Positions 45,017 through 54,632 are shown, counted from the stretch's first letter. The stretch: DNA of 64,000 nucleotides from JABAAE01 sp036336715 (GCA_036336715.1 JAYZFP010000023.1:1-64000); one strand, 5' to 3'. The notes: generated by a model not told the origin, from the letters alone. Translations and numbers: made by a program.

Positions 45017-46338
45017 AAACGCATACCGTCGACCGTCGCCGTTTTCTTCAGGGAGCGGGAGTCACGGTGGCACTCCCACTGCTGGAAAGTCTCCGGCCTG
45101 CGAACGCGGGAAACCGGGCCGCCGGACCCGGTACGTTAACAGGGAGCGGGCGGGTCGTCCCCCGGCGTATGCTGCTGATCTCCAACAACCTCGGTGTATT
45201 ACCCAAACCGTTCTTTCCCACCACGGCAGGACGCGGTTACGAACTTTCTCCTTACCTCCGGGAGCTGTCAGGATTTCGGGATGATTTCACCGTCTTCAGC
45301 GGACTCTCGCATCCCGATGTGGATGGCGGACACAGCACGGAAAACTGTTTTTTGACTGGGGCGCGCGGGCCCACCAAGAGCGGTTTTCGCAACACGATCT
45401 CGCTCGACCAGTTCGCGGCGGAACACCTGGGGCCTGTGACCCGATTTCCCACGCTCAACCTGGGTGTCAACATCGACAGGGCCAACCGGAGCCTGGCCTG
45501 GACCCGTGAGGGTGCACTCCTGCCTGCTGAGGAAAGCGCAGCAGCCCTTTTTCGCAAAATGTTCGTCCAGGGCGATCCGGCGGCGGTCAAGCTGCAAATG
45601 CAGCGAATCGAGGAGCGGGCCAGCATACTGGACACGCTTCGTGAGGACACCAGGCGGGTTCAACGGAAGTTGGGGCAGGATGATCAATCGCGTCTCGATC
45701 AATACCTCTCGGCCGTCAGGGACATCGAGAAAAGACTGGCAGTCAACCGTCGGTGGGAACTCCTGCCCAAACCAACGACCGACGAGCAACCACCCCGGGA
45801 CATCCAGGACCAGAAACAGTTCTTTGAAAAATTCGACCTGATGCTGTCAATGGCACGCCTGGCTCTGGAATCCGATTCAACGCGAATCATCACCCTGATG
45901 GTGGATGCGTTTGCAACGCCTCCCTTCCAGTTGCACCCTGACCAAAAAACCACTGAGGGCTACCACAACCTGAGTCATCATGGCCAGGCGGAGGCCAAAT
46001 TACAGCAATTGGCCGATGCCGACCACCAGCAGATGAAGCTGTTTGGGAAACTCCTTGCGGAGCTTGCCGGAGTGGTTGAAGGTGGAGATCGTCTGCTGGA
46101 CCGCACGATGATCCTGTTTGGCAGCAACATGGGAAACGCCAACACCCACGACAATACCAACCTCCCGATCCTCCTGGCCGGCGGTGGACTGAAACATGGG
46201 CAGCACCTGGCATTCCGTCGCGATCGCAACCAGCCACTCTGCAATCTCTACGTAACGATGCTACAGCAAATGGGGGTTGAGCAAGAGGCCTTTGGTAGCA
46301 GCAGCGGTAACCTGAACCAGATCTTTCCTGCGAAATGA
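45013..46338 (+). CDS. TAT-exported DUF1552 protein
   Basis: A 441-residue protein with a twin-arginine signal (DRRRFLQGAGVTVALPLLES, residues 7-26). The DUF1552 core is recognised by HPDVDGGHSTENCFLTGA, ISLDQFAAEHLG, LNLGVNID, QYLSAVRDIEKRL, and ILFGSNMGNANTHDNTNLPI followed by LAGGG. DUF1552 proteins are the usual partners of DUF1592-type cytochrome proteins. The ATG overlaps the upstream stop by four bases, with GGAAGG and a 6-base spacer ahead of it; a TTG two codons earlier is less likely. Biochemical activity is not known. Confidence 0.93.
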   Translation: MKTHTVDRRRFLQGAGVTVALPLLESLRPANAGNRAAGPGTLTGSGRVVPRRMLLISNNLGVLPKPFFPTTAGRGYELSPYLRELSGFRDDFTVFSGLSHPDVDGGHSTENCFLTGARGPTKSGFRNTISLDQFAAEHLGPVTRFPTLNLGVNIDRANRSLAWTREGALLPAEESAAALFRKMFVQGDPAAVKLQMQRIEERASILDTLREDTRRVQRKLGQDDQSRLDQYLSAVRDIEKRLAVNRRWELLPKPTTDEQPPRDIQDQKQFFEKFDLMLSMARLALESDSTRIITLMVDAFATPPFQLHPDQKTTEGYHNLSHHGQAEAKLQQLADADHQQMKLFGKLLAELAGVVEGGDRLLDRTMILFGSNMGNANTHDNTNLPILLAGGGLKHGQHLAFRRDRNQPLCNLYVTMLQQMGVEQEAFGSSSGNLNQIFPAK

Positions 46339-46501
46339 CTGTCGGCGTTACCTGCCGCCGGCACCCCGAGATGGATCCTGCATGGGAGGTGTGGAACAAT
46401 GGTCCCTGGCGGATCGAACCACGTTCCACCTGTTTCCAGCCCGGTTTGAATGGCAAATTGCATTCTGGAACCTCCCTGCGGACCGATTCGGAGATTTGAA
46501 C

Positions 46502-48196
46502 ATGTTCCCAGTATCCTGGATTTCCCCTCGCGGACGCCATCGGGTTGCCTGCCAGTTGGCTTTTCGGCTTGTTACCATGGCGATTTTCAGCCTGCATCTG
46601 CTGGCCCATCCGGTCAGCGGGAAAGACGACCTCAAGTCAACTCTGCAAAACCGTCCCAACGTACTGCTGATTATGGCGGACGATCTCGGTTTTTCCGACC
46701 TCGGTTGTTATGGCAGTGAAATCAAAACACCCCACCTCGATCGGCTGGCCCGCAACGGGACCCGCTTCACCCAGTTCTACAATACCGCCCGCTGCTGGCC
46801 GACCCGGGCCACACTGCTGACCGGCTACTACCCCCAACAGGTTCGTCGTGACCAGCTGCCCGGGATCAAGCGGGGCAACCGTCCCGCCTGGGCGCCTCTG
46901 CTTCCCCGGCGACTGAAAAAAGTCGGCTACCGATCCTATCATTCGGGAAAGTGGCACCTGGACGGTATGCCGGTCCAAAATGGATTCGACAGTTCTTACC
47001 TGCTCAAGGACCAGGGACGATTTTTTTATCCCAAGGTGCACTGGAAAGACGACCGGAAACTGCCGCCGGTTGCCACCAGCGAGCAGCCGTTTGGCGACGG
47101 GTATTACGGAACGACCGCTATTGCCGACCATGCCATCGAGTGCCTGGAGGACCACCGTCAAAACCATTCGGACCAGCCCTTTTTCCATTACGTAGCCTTC
47201 ACCGCGCCGCACTTTCCTCTCCATGCGATTCCACAGGACATCCAAAAATATGACCGGACTTACGAGGTGGGCTGGGACCGGATCCGGACCGAAAGATGGG
47301 AACGTATCCGGCAACTGGATCTCATCAAGGGGAGACTTTCCGGTATCGAATACGATCTGGGTCCGCCCTATCCTTTTCCCGAAGCACTGAAAAAACTTGG
47401 GCCCGGCGAAATCAACCGGCCACTTCCCTGGTCACAACTGACCGGGCATCAGAAGACATTCCAGGCCAAAAAAATGGCAATTCACGCTGCCATGGTGGAT
47501 CGCATGGACCAGGAAATCGGACGATTGCTGGGGCAACTGGAAAAGATGCAGGCCCTGGACAATACCCTGATAATTTTTCTCTCCGACAATGGTGCCAGTG
47601 CCGAAATCATGGTCCGCAACGACGGGCACGATCCGGAAGCTCCGGCGGGCTCCGGCCCCTCGTACCTTTGCCTGGGACCGGGTTGGTCAACGGTTGCCAA
47701 CACGCCCTTTCGGCGGCACAAGACATGGGTGCACGAAGGGGGAATCCGTACCCCGCTGATCCTTCACTGGCCAGGGCAAAAGAAATCTGAGCCCCCTGCC
47801 CGGTTCTGCCGAATGCCTGGACATGTGATTGATATTGTGCCCACAATCCTGAAGGTCACCGGCGGCCAATTGCGACCCTTCGCGCAGGGCCCGGCCCTGC
47901 CTGGCAAGAGTCTTCTTCCGTTACTGGCAGATGTTCCGTTGGACTCGTCCAGAACTCTCTGGTGGTCCCACGAGGGGAATCGGGCCATTCGGTCCGGTAA
48001 TGAGAAATTGGTGGCTGCCCGGGGGGAGCCCTGGTCGCTTTACCAGTTGCAATCCGATCCGACCGAGCAGAATGATCTCGCTGGCCAAAACGCCCAGCGG
48101 GTTCGGCAGTTGGCAGCCGAGTGGCAATCGATGGAGAACACGTTCCTGGAACAGCTTCGAAAGGCTCCCGGGAAAACCGGGCCCAGCGAAAGATAG
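46502..48196 (+). CDS. Exported sulfatase, last gene of the coupled region
   Basis: A 564-residue type I sulfatase. The formylglycine motif is ARCWPTRATLLTGYYP with Cys98, of the form found in arylsulfatase A/B-like enzymes of planctomycetes. Metal and substrate motifs are IMADDLGFSDLGCYG (residues 57-71), GKWHLDG and FLSDNGASAE. A long N-terminal stretch with hydrophobic residues at about 20-37 probably contains the signal peptide. I chose the ATG at 46502 because GGAG lies 8 bases upstream; the frame is open back to 46382. It follows DUF1552 after 163 bases, so it may have its own promoter or end the operon. Confidence 0.92.
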   Translation: MFPVSWISPRGRHRVACQLAFRLVTMAIFSLHLLAHPVSGKDDLKSTLQNRPNVLLIMADDLGFSDLGCYGSEIKTPHLDRLARNGTRFTQFYNTARCWPTRATLLTGYYPQQVRRDQLPGIKRGNRPAWAPLLPRRLKKVGYRSYHSGKWHLDGMPVQNGFDSSYLLKDQGRFFYPKVHWKDDRKLPPVATSEQPFGDGYYGTTAIADHAIECLEDHRQNHSDQPFFHYVAFTAPHFPLHAIPQDIQKYDRTYEVGWDRIRTERWERIRQLDLIKGRLSGIEYDLGPPYPFPEALKKLGPGEINRPLPWSQLTGHQKTFQAKKMAIHAAMVDRMDQEIGRLLGQLEKMQALDNTLIIFLSDNGASAEIMVRNDGHDPEAPAGSGPSYLCLGPGWSTVANTPFRRHKTWVHEGGIRTPLILHWPGQKKSEPPARFCRMPGHVIDIVPTILKVTGGQLRPFAQGPALPGKSLLPLLADVPLDSSRTLWWSHEGNRAIRSGNEKLVAARGEPWSLYQLQSDPTEQNDLAGQNAQRVRQLAAEWQSMENTFLEQLRKAPGKTGPSER

Positions 48197-48288
48197 CCCC
48201 GGAGATTCATCCGCTGAACACGCGGCGGGGATCTGCATCAGCCCCGGGGTCGTGCGAGACCCTCCGCTGGCGATATCTCATTGATTCG

Positions 48289-49188
48289 TTACTCGGGCAG
48301 TGATGCAATTTCCTTGCCCATTCGGGTGGAGAGCCCTTTGTAAACCGTGAGATCGATGGTCTCCGGTATCAGGTGGACGCTTCCGTCACCCATCAGGAAA
48401 TTCGCCCCCTGGGGGTGGTAACTGCGAAAGTCCTCAAAGTGACCCACCGGTGAATTGGGTGCGTGATCGCATGCGCCAATGTGTCGTGCAAACGGGGCAT
48501 CGGCTTCGTGATAGACACCAACCCAACTGACGGGTCCCAATTCCAGGTTCCGTTCGCCCACCAGGAAAGTATTGCTCGTCCCATCCCGGATGTCCGCGAA
48601 GCGGAGGCGGCTCTTGAAGAAAAACATGCCTCTCCCATTGCCAGGGGAATCCTCGATTTCAGTATCTCCAAAGACCCCGGAATAATTGCCCTTGGAAACC
48701 AGGATCGGCTCATCTTCGTCATGGTCATGAACGGGTGCAAAATCGTGGTCGTGATCATCTGCCAGGTGGCCCAACACCACTTCGTCCCGCGCCAGATCCG
48801 AGGGACATTTGAAGATGGCAATCTGCGTCAGGCGAATTTCTTCGTTCACCTCATCTCCGATTCCCGAGTGAAAGTCGATTCGATCATGTACATTTTTCAG
48901 CTCCATGAATGGGAGCGTGTAGGCCAGCAGACCCCAACCGGGTTCTCCCGCAGGCACGTCGCTGATCCATCCCGGGGGAAAGACTCTCTGGGTGTCATGA
49001 TAGTTGTGTAATGCCAGACCTATCTGCTTCAGGTTGTTATGGCACTAGGTACGACGGCCTGCCTCCCGCGCGGCCTGCACAGCGGGCATCAGCAATCCGA
49101 TCAGGATTCCGATAATGGCAATCACCACCAGTAATTCGACAAGAGTGAAACCACGGCGTTGGGTGGTGTTTGGCGTTGGATCATTCAC
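48289..49188 (-). pseudogene. DUF1559 type IV pilin-like gene interrupted by one amber codon
   Basis: The N-terminal part has the prepilin signal RRGFTLVELLVVIAIIGIL and runs through VQAAREAGRRT to a TAG at 49045-49047. The same frame continues without any shift with CHNNLKQIGLALHNYHDT, the expected next segment of the family, then FKCPSD, RDGTSNTFLVGER and the C-terminal H-x9-DG element HPQGANFLMGDG. Family members normally read through this point with a polar residue, often Gln, so a single CAG to TAG change would explain the stop. The whole frame would give 299 residues, a normal length. I chose the GTG at 49188. The insert DDHDHDFAPVHDHDEDE is a histidine-rich loop. It may be a recent pseudogene, a suppressed stop or a sequence error. 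Confidence 0.85.
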
Positions 49189-49573
49189 GATGACTCGTGT
49201 CTCCGGTGGACTGAGAGAAAATTGAAAAAGGGCTCGCGAAAAAGCGGTTGAGGAGATCCTTCTTGGCGTGCGGCGGAATTCCAATTGTCTTGAATCGGAC
49301 GATTCGTTGATCGCCGAATCAGCAGGAGGATTTTCTTCATAATGGCCTGCCATCCCCATGCTTGGCAACTGTTTGGGAAAAAATGGCGTTGGCAATCCGG
49401 ATGGGGAAGAGACACACGACCGGAAAATCCGCTGTTAACGGTTGTAAGGGTCTCAAGAAGCCGGGTCTGGCACCGAGGTCCTTTCCATTAACCGATTTTC
49501 GCCATTTATAATGAAGTAAGCTTGTCTTACCCCCGGACAACCTGTTCTCTATCGCCCTGACCCAAACAGCCAC
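49189..49573. other. Intergenic region upstream of the DUF1559 and fusion genes
   Basis: This 385-base divergent gap has no supported gene. The minus-strand frame of the pilin-like gene stays open into it (to 49395), but those residues lack family features. A -10 element for the plus-strand gene lies near its right end. Confidence 0.4.
49482..49512 (+). promoter_or_regulatory. Candidate promoter of the hotdog-crotonase gene
   Basis: A perfect TATAAT is at 49507-49512. The best -35 is TTTCCA at 49482-49487 with a long 19-base spacer, so the -35 assignment is weak. Confidence 0.4.
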
Positions 49574-50827
49574 ATGAATTCTGAAATCCGAATTGGACAC
49601 ACCAGCACGCTCAAAGCAAGCGTTCAATCGGACAACACGATCGTCCTCGGGAACGACCCTCGGGCCGAAGTCTATTCCACTCCCTCAATGATCCACCTGA
49701 TGGAGCATGCTGCGAGGGAGGCCCTCGCTTCGTTTCTGGAGGCCGGGGAGGAATCGGTCGGCATCGATGTCCAGGTGAAACACCTGGCTGCCACGCCACC
49801 CCGCAATGAAGTCCGGGCGACTGCAACGATTACCGCAGTGGAAAAAAACACAGTCAGTTTTGATGTCGAGGCCCATGATGCGTGGGGAAAAATTGGCAGC
49901 GGCACCCACCGCAGGGCGGTGATCCGGACGGACCGGATTGCTGAACGGGTCCGGTCCAAAGTCGCCGGTAACCCGGGACCCAAACCAGGGGCCCGGTTAG
50001 ATCGCAATACGAACAGCAGCTCTGCAGATCGTTACGCTGTCGCCCACGATCGGGACCCGGTCGTGGATCTCAGCGGCCTCGACTGGAACGCGCTGAAATT
50101 TCTCAGAGTCCATCGCGAAGGACGGCTGTTGCGGGTACGGCTCGATCGTCCCGAGAGGAAGAATGCCATCAACGAGTCGCTGACCCATGAACTGACCCTC
50201 CTGGTGGAATGGCTCTCGCAAAATGCTGCCGAGGTCGGGGTCGTGATACTCAGTGGTTCCGGAGACAACTTTTCCACCGGCGATGACGTTTCAGAATTGG
50301 CGCCCGCGGAAATCGAAAAAATGAAAGAGCTCAGCCTCCTGCGGGGTGCAGTCTACTCCCGACTGGCCAAACTGCCACAAGTCTCCATCGCCGCCATCGA
50401 TGGTTTCGCCCTGGGAGGGGGCCTCGTACTTGCGGCGGCCTGCGATTTCCGCGTCGCGACGCATAACGCCCGCCTCGGTCTGCCTGAGGTGAGCCTTGGC
50501 TGGCCTCCCAATTACGGCATCGACATACTCCGCTCGAAACTGGGACGGTCCACCGCCCTGCAGTGGTCGGTGACCGGAAAGCATGTTGCGGCCCGGCAAG
50601 CTGCCGCTACCGGTTTTGTCCAACAGGTCGTTTCCCGCTCACGGCTTTTGCCCACGGCCCTGGAGATCGGTCAAAAAATACTGGCCAATTCGCCGGATGC
50701 GGTCCGGGCCATCAAGCAAACCATGCAAGTGGAATCAACCGTATCCGACCAGAACGCGACGGCGGCGTTTCTCGAATGCCTGAACACCGATTACGCGCGG
50801 CGTTCCCTGGAAAAGTTCTCCCGGTGA
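49574..50827 (+). CDS. Hotdog thioesterase-like / crotonase fusion protein
   Basis: A 417-residue two-domain protein. Residues 1-125 look like a hotdog domain of the fluoroacetyl-CoA thioesterase (FlK) type: YSTPSMIHLMEHAAREAL, VGIDVQVKHLAATP and VEAHDAWGKIGSGTHRRAVI. A linker rich in Pro, Gly and Ser (about 126-165) leads to an enoyl-CoA hydratase/isomerase (crotonase) domain: LDRPERKNAIN, ILSGSGDNFSTGDDVSEL and GFALGGGLVLAAACDFRVAT. The Glu of LGLPEVSLGWPP matches the second catalytic Glu of hydratases, but the first (GGGCELA in hydratases) is Val here, so isomerase or another CoA chemistry is more likely than hydration. Each half is a known family; I do not recall the fusion as common. Confidence 0.82.
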   Translation: MNSEIRIGHTSTLKASVQSDNTIVLGNDPRAEVYSTPSMIHLMEHAAREALASFLEAGEESVGIDVQVKHLAATPPRNEVRATATITAVEKNTVSFDVEAHDAWGKIGSGTHRRAVIRTDRIAERVRSKVAGNPGPKPGARLDRNTNSSSADRYAVAHDRDPVVDLSGLDWNALKFLRVHREGRLLRVRLDRPERKNAINESLTHELTLLVEWLSQNAAEVGVVILSGSGDNFSTGDDVSELAPAEIEKMKELSLLRGAVYSRLAKLPQVSIAAIDGFALGGGLVLAAACDFRVATHNARLGLPEVSLGWPPNYGIDILRSKLGRSTALQWSVTGKHVAARQAAATGFVQQVVSRSRLLPTALEIGQKILANSPDAVRAIKQTMQVESTVSDQNATAAFLECLNTDYARRSLEKFSR

Positions 50828-50833
50828 TTGAAA

Positions 50834-53293
50834 CTAGTCGATCCAGAGAAACTCCGGGTGATTGAAAAGCAGGTGGGCCAACTCCTTCCAGAAGGCTTTG
50901 CCCTGTCGGTCACCCTCCAGGGCTGCGACCAGCTCCAGGGCCGCCTCCCTTTCGCTCTCATCCGGCCCACGACCGATGGCCTGAACCCACATCGCCTCGA
51001 TGGTCGATTCGACCTTCAGTGGATCCCCGCTGATGTTGGCGCCCCAGTCGGCGGCAATTTCGTGGACCAGGGGACTGTTGAGCAACGCCAGGGACTGGGT
51101 GGGCACCACGGTCACGGTCCTCCGGCCGATGGATTTTCCCGGATTGGGAAAATCAAAGGTCCGCAGGAAAGGATCAAAGAAATTTCGCCTCACTTTGATG
51201 TAGACGCTGCGGCGGTTCGCCCCGTCGAGGGGCCCCGGCCGGGGCACATTGGAAGGCTTGTTCCCGGTCGCATAAGGAGGTGTGTAGACGTCGACGCTGG
51301 GACCCAGTCTCTGTTCATCCAGCACGCCGGCCACAAAAAGCATGGAGTCCCTGAGCTGTTCCGCCGTCAACCGCCTTCTCGAATGGCGGGCCAGGTAACG
51401 ATTTTGCGGATCTCGGCGGACCAGATCAACCGGGGCCCGGCTGGAACGCTGGTAGGTATCAGAAAGGACCACCCGACGAATCAGGCTTTTGGTTGACCAC
51501 TGAAGTTCCACCAGCTCACCTGCCAGGAAATCGAGCAATTCCTGGTTGTCCGGTGCAGCCCCCAGTTTTCCGAAATTGTTCGGTGTCGCCACGATTCCAC
51601 GACCAAAAAGGTGGTGCCACAGGCGATTCACCCAGACACGCGCCGTGAGTGGATTGTCAGGATGCACCAACTGCCGAGCCAGCCAGAGCCGTCCACTCTG
51701 GTGCTGTTTCTGTGAACCCAGAACGACCTCCAGCCCGGAGGGTGTATTCCGGGGTTCCGCTCTTCCCATCGCCGTCAGAAACCCTCGTGGAACCAGTTCC
51801 CCTTCGCTGCGGTGCTCGCCCCGAATCAGAAGGTGCACATCGCTTGGTTTGACATCCTTGGCAGCACGGGTCCAGCGGCTCCAGGAAGGATCCAACGCGA
51901 CAATCGCATTGATCCGGTTCATCAGCTGCCTCGTATCATTGGGAGACTGGATACCCAACTCGTCGCTGATGGGAAAGTATTTTCCGCCCGCTTTGGGGGA
52001 CTGGGCCTTTCTCCTCTGCTCTCTTTTTCCGGCCAGGAATTTATCCAGTTCATTCTCCAGTTGCCCCACCCTGGCCTGTTTGGACTTGTCGAGGGCCTCG
52101 CGTTTGCCGGTCCGCGATTTCCCGAGCTCGGTACTCCAGAAAATCCCGGCCAGGGCGTAGTAGTCTTTTTGGCTGATGGCGTCAAACTTGTGGTCGTGAC
52201 ACCGGGCGCATTCAGTGGTCAACCCGAGAAAGGCCTTTCCGACCACGTCTATCTGAGCGTTGATTTCATCCCAACGCTGCTTGACCGGGTCAACCGCCAT
52301 GAAATGGATTTCATGCATGTAAAGAGCGCTGGTAGCGATCACGCTGACGTTGTCGATACCGTTTTTCCCCGGCCGAATTTTCCCGGGTGGCAGCAGGTCC
52401 CCGGCAAGATGCTCCCTCACCAGCTGGTCGTAGGGAACGTCCGCGTTGAACGCTTCGATCAGGTAGTCACGGTATCGCCAGGCAAACGGTTTTTCCTGGT
52501 CGGTCACATGTCCCTTGGTTTCGGAATACCGGACAACGTCCAACCAGTGCCGGGCCCAGTGTTCACCAAACCGCGGATCCCGCAGCAGCCGGTCGACCAG
52601 TTTTTCCGTCGCAGCCTTTCTGTCCTGCAGGCAATCCCGTTCATAAGCGGCAATCTCGGCGGGTAACGGAGGCAACCCGATCAGGTCAAAGGTCATTCTC
52701 CGGGCCAACTCGCGGGGTGTGGCCATCGGGACGGGGTCCAGGCCCTGTTTTTGGAGTTTTTTGTTTACGAGCAAGTCAACCGTTGCTCCCGGGTACCCGT
52801 CCGGTTTTTTCCAGGCCCAGTGGGATTCCCGCCGAGCCAGCAGGTCAAATGCTTTCTGTTTCCGAACTGGAGAATGGGCTCTCGGATCAGCCGCTCCCTG
52901 TTCAATCCACTTGCGAAAATCATCGACCACCTGTTTCGGTAAACGGTTGTCAGGAGGCATCTGCAGATCCCGATTGGTGTACAGAATCGCCTTCAGCAGC
53001 AAACTTTTTTCCGGGGCCCCGGGAACCACGGCGGGGCCTGTATCACCCCCTTTGCGGATTGCAGCCCTTGAATCAAGCAACAGCCCTCCCATGATGTCTT
53101 CGGCGTTTTCCGAGTGACAGGAATAACAATGCTCAACCAGGACCGGCCGAATCCGATTCTCAAAAAATGCAAACTCCGTCTCCCGGTTCCGGTTCTCTGC
53201 CGGGTTCATTTGCCAGGCCTGGCAGGGAGCGCACAGGATCGGCAGCAGGACCAACCACCCGGGCCAACCGAAAAATAAAAATGGTTTGTCCAT
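50834..53293 (-). CDS. PSCyt1-DUF1549-DUF1553 exported cytochrome-type protein
   Basis: An 819-residue exported protein with a signal peptide (about residues 5-26). PSCyt1 carries heme motif CYSCH at residues 56-60 and the loop LQMPPDNRLP. DUF1549 contains RRMTFDLIGLPPLP, EHWARHWLDVVRYSETKG and a second motif CARCHDHKFD. DUF1553/PSD1 covers the last 270 residues (LTARVWVNRLWHHLFGRGIV, RRRLTAEQLRDSML, LNSPLVHEIA). This is the standard architecture, without LamG, in contrast to the gene at 37381. No DUF1501 partner is adjacent. I chose the ATG at 53293; a GTG nine codons upstream is possible. It follows the Rieske gene by 121 bases on the same strand. Confidence 0.92.
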   Translation of the reverse strand: MDKPFLFFGWPGWLVLLPILCAPCQAWQMNPAENRNRETEFAFFENRIRPVLVEHCYSCHSENAEDIMGGLLLDSRAAIRKGGDTGPAVVPGAPEKSLLLKAILYTNRDLQMPPDNRLPKQVVDDFRKWIEQGAADPRAHSPVRKQKAFDLLARRESHWAWKKPDGYPGATVDLLVNKKLQKQGLDPVPMATPRELARRMTFDLIGLPPLPAEIAAYERDCLQDRKAATEKLVDRLLRDPRFGEHWARHWLDVVRYSETKGHVTDQEKPFAWRYRDYLIEAFNADVPYDQLVREHLAGDLLPPGKIRPGKNGIDNVSVIATSALYMHEIHFMAVDPVKQRWDEINAQIDVVGKAFLGLTTECARCHDHKFDAISQKDYYALAGIFWSTELGKSRTGKREALDKSKQARVGQLENELDKFLAGKREQRRKAQSPKAGGKYFPISDELGIQSPNDTRQLMNRINAIVALDPSWSRWTRAAKDVKPSDVHLLIRGEHRSEGELVPRGFLTAMGRAEPRNTPSGLEVVLGSQKQHQSGRLWLARQLVHPDNPLTARVWVNRLWHHLFGRGIVATPNNFGKLGAAPDNQELLDFLAGELVELQWSTKSLIRRVVLSDTYQRSSRAPVDLVRRDPQNRYLARHSRRRLTAEQLRDSMLFVAGVLDEQRLGPSVDVYTPPYATGNKPSNVPRPGPLDGANRRSVYIKVRRNFFDPFLRTFDFPNPGKSIGRRTVTVVPTQSLALLNSPLVHEIAADWGANISGDPLKVESTIEAMWVQAIGRGPDESEREAALELVAALEGDRQGKAFWKELAHLLFNHPEFLWID

Positions 53294-53414
53294 GAAATGT
53301 GAAATCTGTGGAAGGACCACCCGGGGTTGTCGGAAAGACGGGTTGCGGCCAGGGAGGGTTACGGGAAGGAAAACGGCATCGTCTCCCGCCTGGAGAACGG
53401 CCGTTGTTTACATC

Positions 53415-54551
53415 TTAATCCGGCATCTTGTCAAAGCCCAACCGTTCCAATTGCCCCCGGTAATGGCGATCGAATTCGACGAGCAGACTTTCAAGGTTGG
53501 AGTAAGGCGAGGGTTTAAAGCCGGGCGTCGCGATTCCCTGCTGGACCCGCTCGCACATTTCCCAGTCCTGCCGATTGGTCAGGTCCCAGAATCCGGATGC
53601 TTTGCTGGCGTCAAAACCGGGTGATTCAATTGTCTCAGGATGAAAGAGAAAATCACAGACAATTTTTGTCCGCCCGACGGAAGCCGGGGTCAGGCGGTGA
53701 ACCATCACATAGTCAGGAAAAAAACTGATGAACAGGTTCGGAAACACCGTGAAATACCTTGCCTTGTCATGTTCCTCCGCGGGCAATCCGGAGGGCAAGG
53801 TGCCGCAACAGGTACCATCCCGTGAAATCGTCCCTGCAGTTGGCCGAATTTTCATCGGACCACCCAGTACGGCACCCCTCTCAAATTCATTTTCAGATTC
53901 ACGGTAGTCGGAATAGGGTGTCAACTGCGGGTGAACCGACGGGCAATGATAACACTCGTTGAAATTCTGAAAGATGAGCTTCCAGTTGGCAGCCACGTCG
54001 TAGGAAATCGTTTCAACCCTCCGGCACTGATCAAGTTGGTAGAGCTTTGCGATCCGCTCCAACCGGGCAGCCGGCAACTCAATCTCTCCAGCTTGCTGCG
54101 TGGCAAACAGCAAACCACTCCATTCGCGTAAAGCATAACCTCCAAGGCCCCACTCCGACCTGTCGAATCCCTCGACATCCTGCATGTTCGGGGCGCTGAC
54201 CAGTTGTCCGGCAAAATCGTATTTCCAACCGTGATAGGGGCAGGCAAACGCCGACTTGAGCCGTCCTGCCGGCTCGGTGCAAAGCCGGGTGCCCCGGTGC
54301 CTGCAGACATTTTCAAACAGCCGCTTCTGCCCCTCGCCATCCACAACTGCCACACAGGGAATTCCGGCGATTTCGGTGCACAGGTAGTCTCCCCGACTGC
54401 TCAGGTCGGAAGCGTATCCGACCGGGACCCAGCTCTGCTCAAAAATGTGCTCTCGCTCAAAATCGAAACAGTCTCCATCAAGCGAGTAAAAGGGAAGCAG
54501 GCCGGATTGCCCGCCCGCCGATCGATTCCCAGTCGAATCATTCTCGTTCAT
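53415..54551 (-). CDS. Rieske-type ring-hydroxylating oxygenase alpha subunit family protein
   Basis: A 378-residue non-heme iron oxygenase. The Rieske [2Fe-2S] cluster is held by Cys83/His85 in CRHRGTRL and Cys104/His107 in CPYHGWK. The catalytic mononuclear iron site begins with NECYHCPSVHPQL (His202, His207). The layout resembles the group containing choline monooxygenase and carnitine/betaine monooxygenases as well as aromatic dioxygenases; the substrate cannot be told from sequence alone. There is no signal peptide. No reductase gene is adjacent. The ATG at 54551 is directly preceded by a GTG that could also serve as start. Confidence 0.9.
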   Translation of the reverse strand: MNENDSTGNRSAGGQSGLLPFYSLDGDCFDFEREHIFEQSWVPVGYASDLSSRGDYLCTEIAGIPCVAVVDGEGQKRLFENVCRHRGTRLCTEPAGRLKSAFACPYHGWKYDFAGQLVSAPNMQDVEGFDRSEWGLGGYALREWSGLLFATQQAGEIELPAARLERIAKLYQLDQCRRVETISYDVAANWKLIFQNFNECYHCPSVHPQLTPYSDYRESENEFERGAVLGGPMKIRPTAGTISRDGTCCGTLPSGLPAEEHDKARYFTVFPNLFISFFPDYVMVHRLTPASVGRTKIVCDFLFHPETIESPGFDASKASGFWDLTNRQDWEMCERVQQGIATPGFKPSPYSNLESLLVEFDRHYRGQLERLGFDKMPD

Positions 54552-54632
54552 CACGTTTTCCGAGTTGTTTTCGGGTGAAGTCTTTCTTCAGGTACACAGG
54601 ACCAGGGAGCCTCCGGCAGTGGCAGGTGAACT

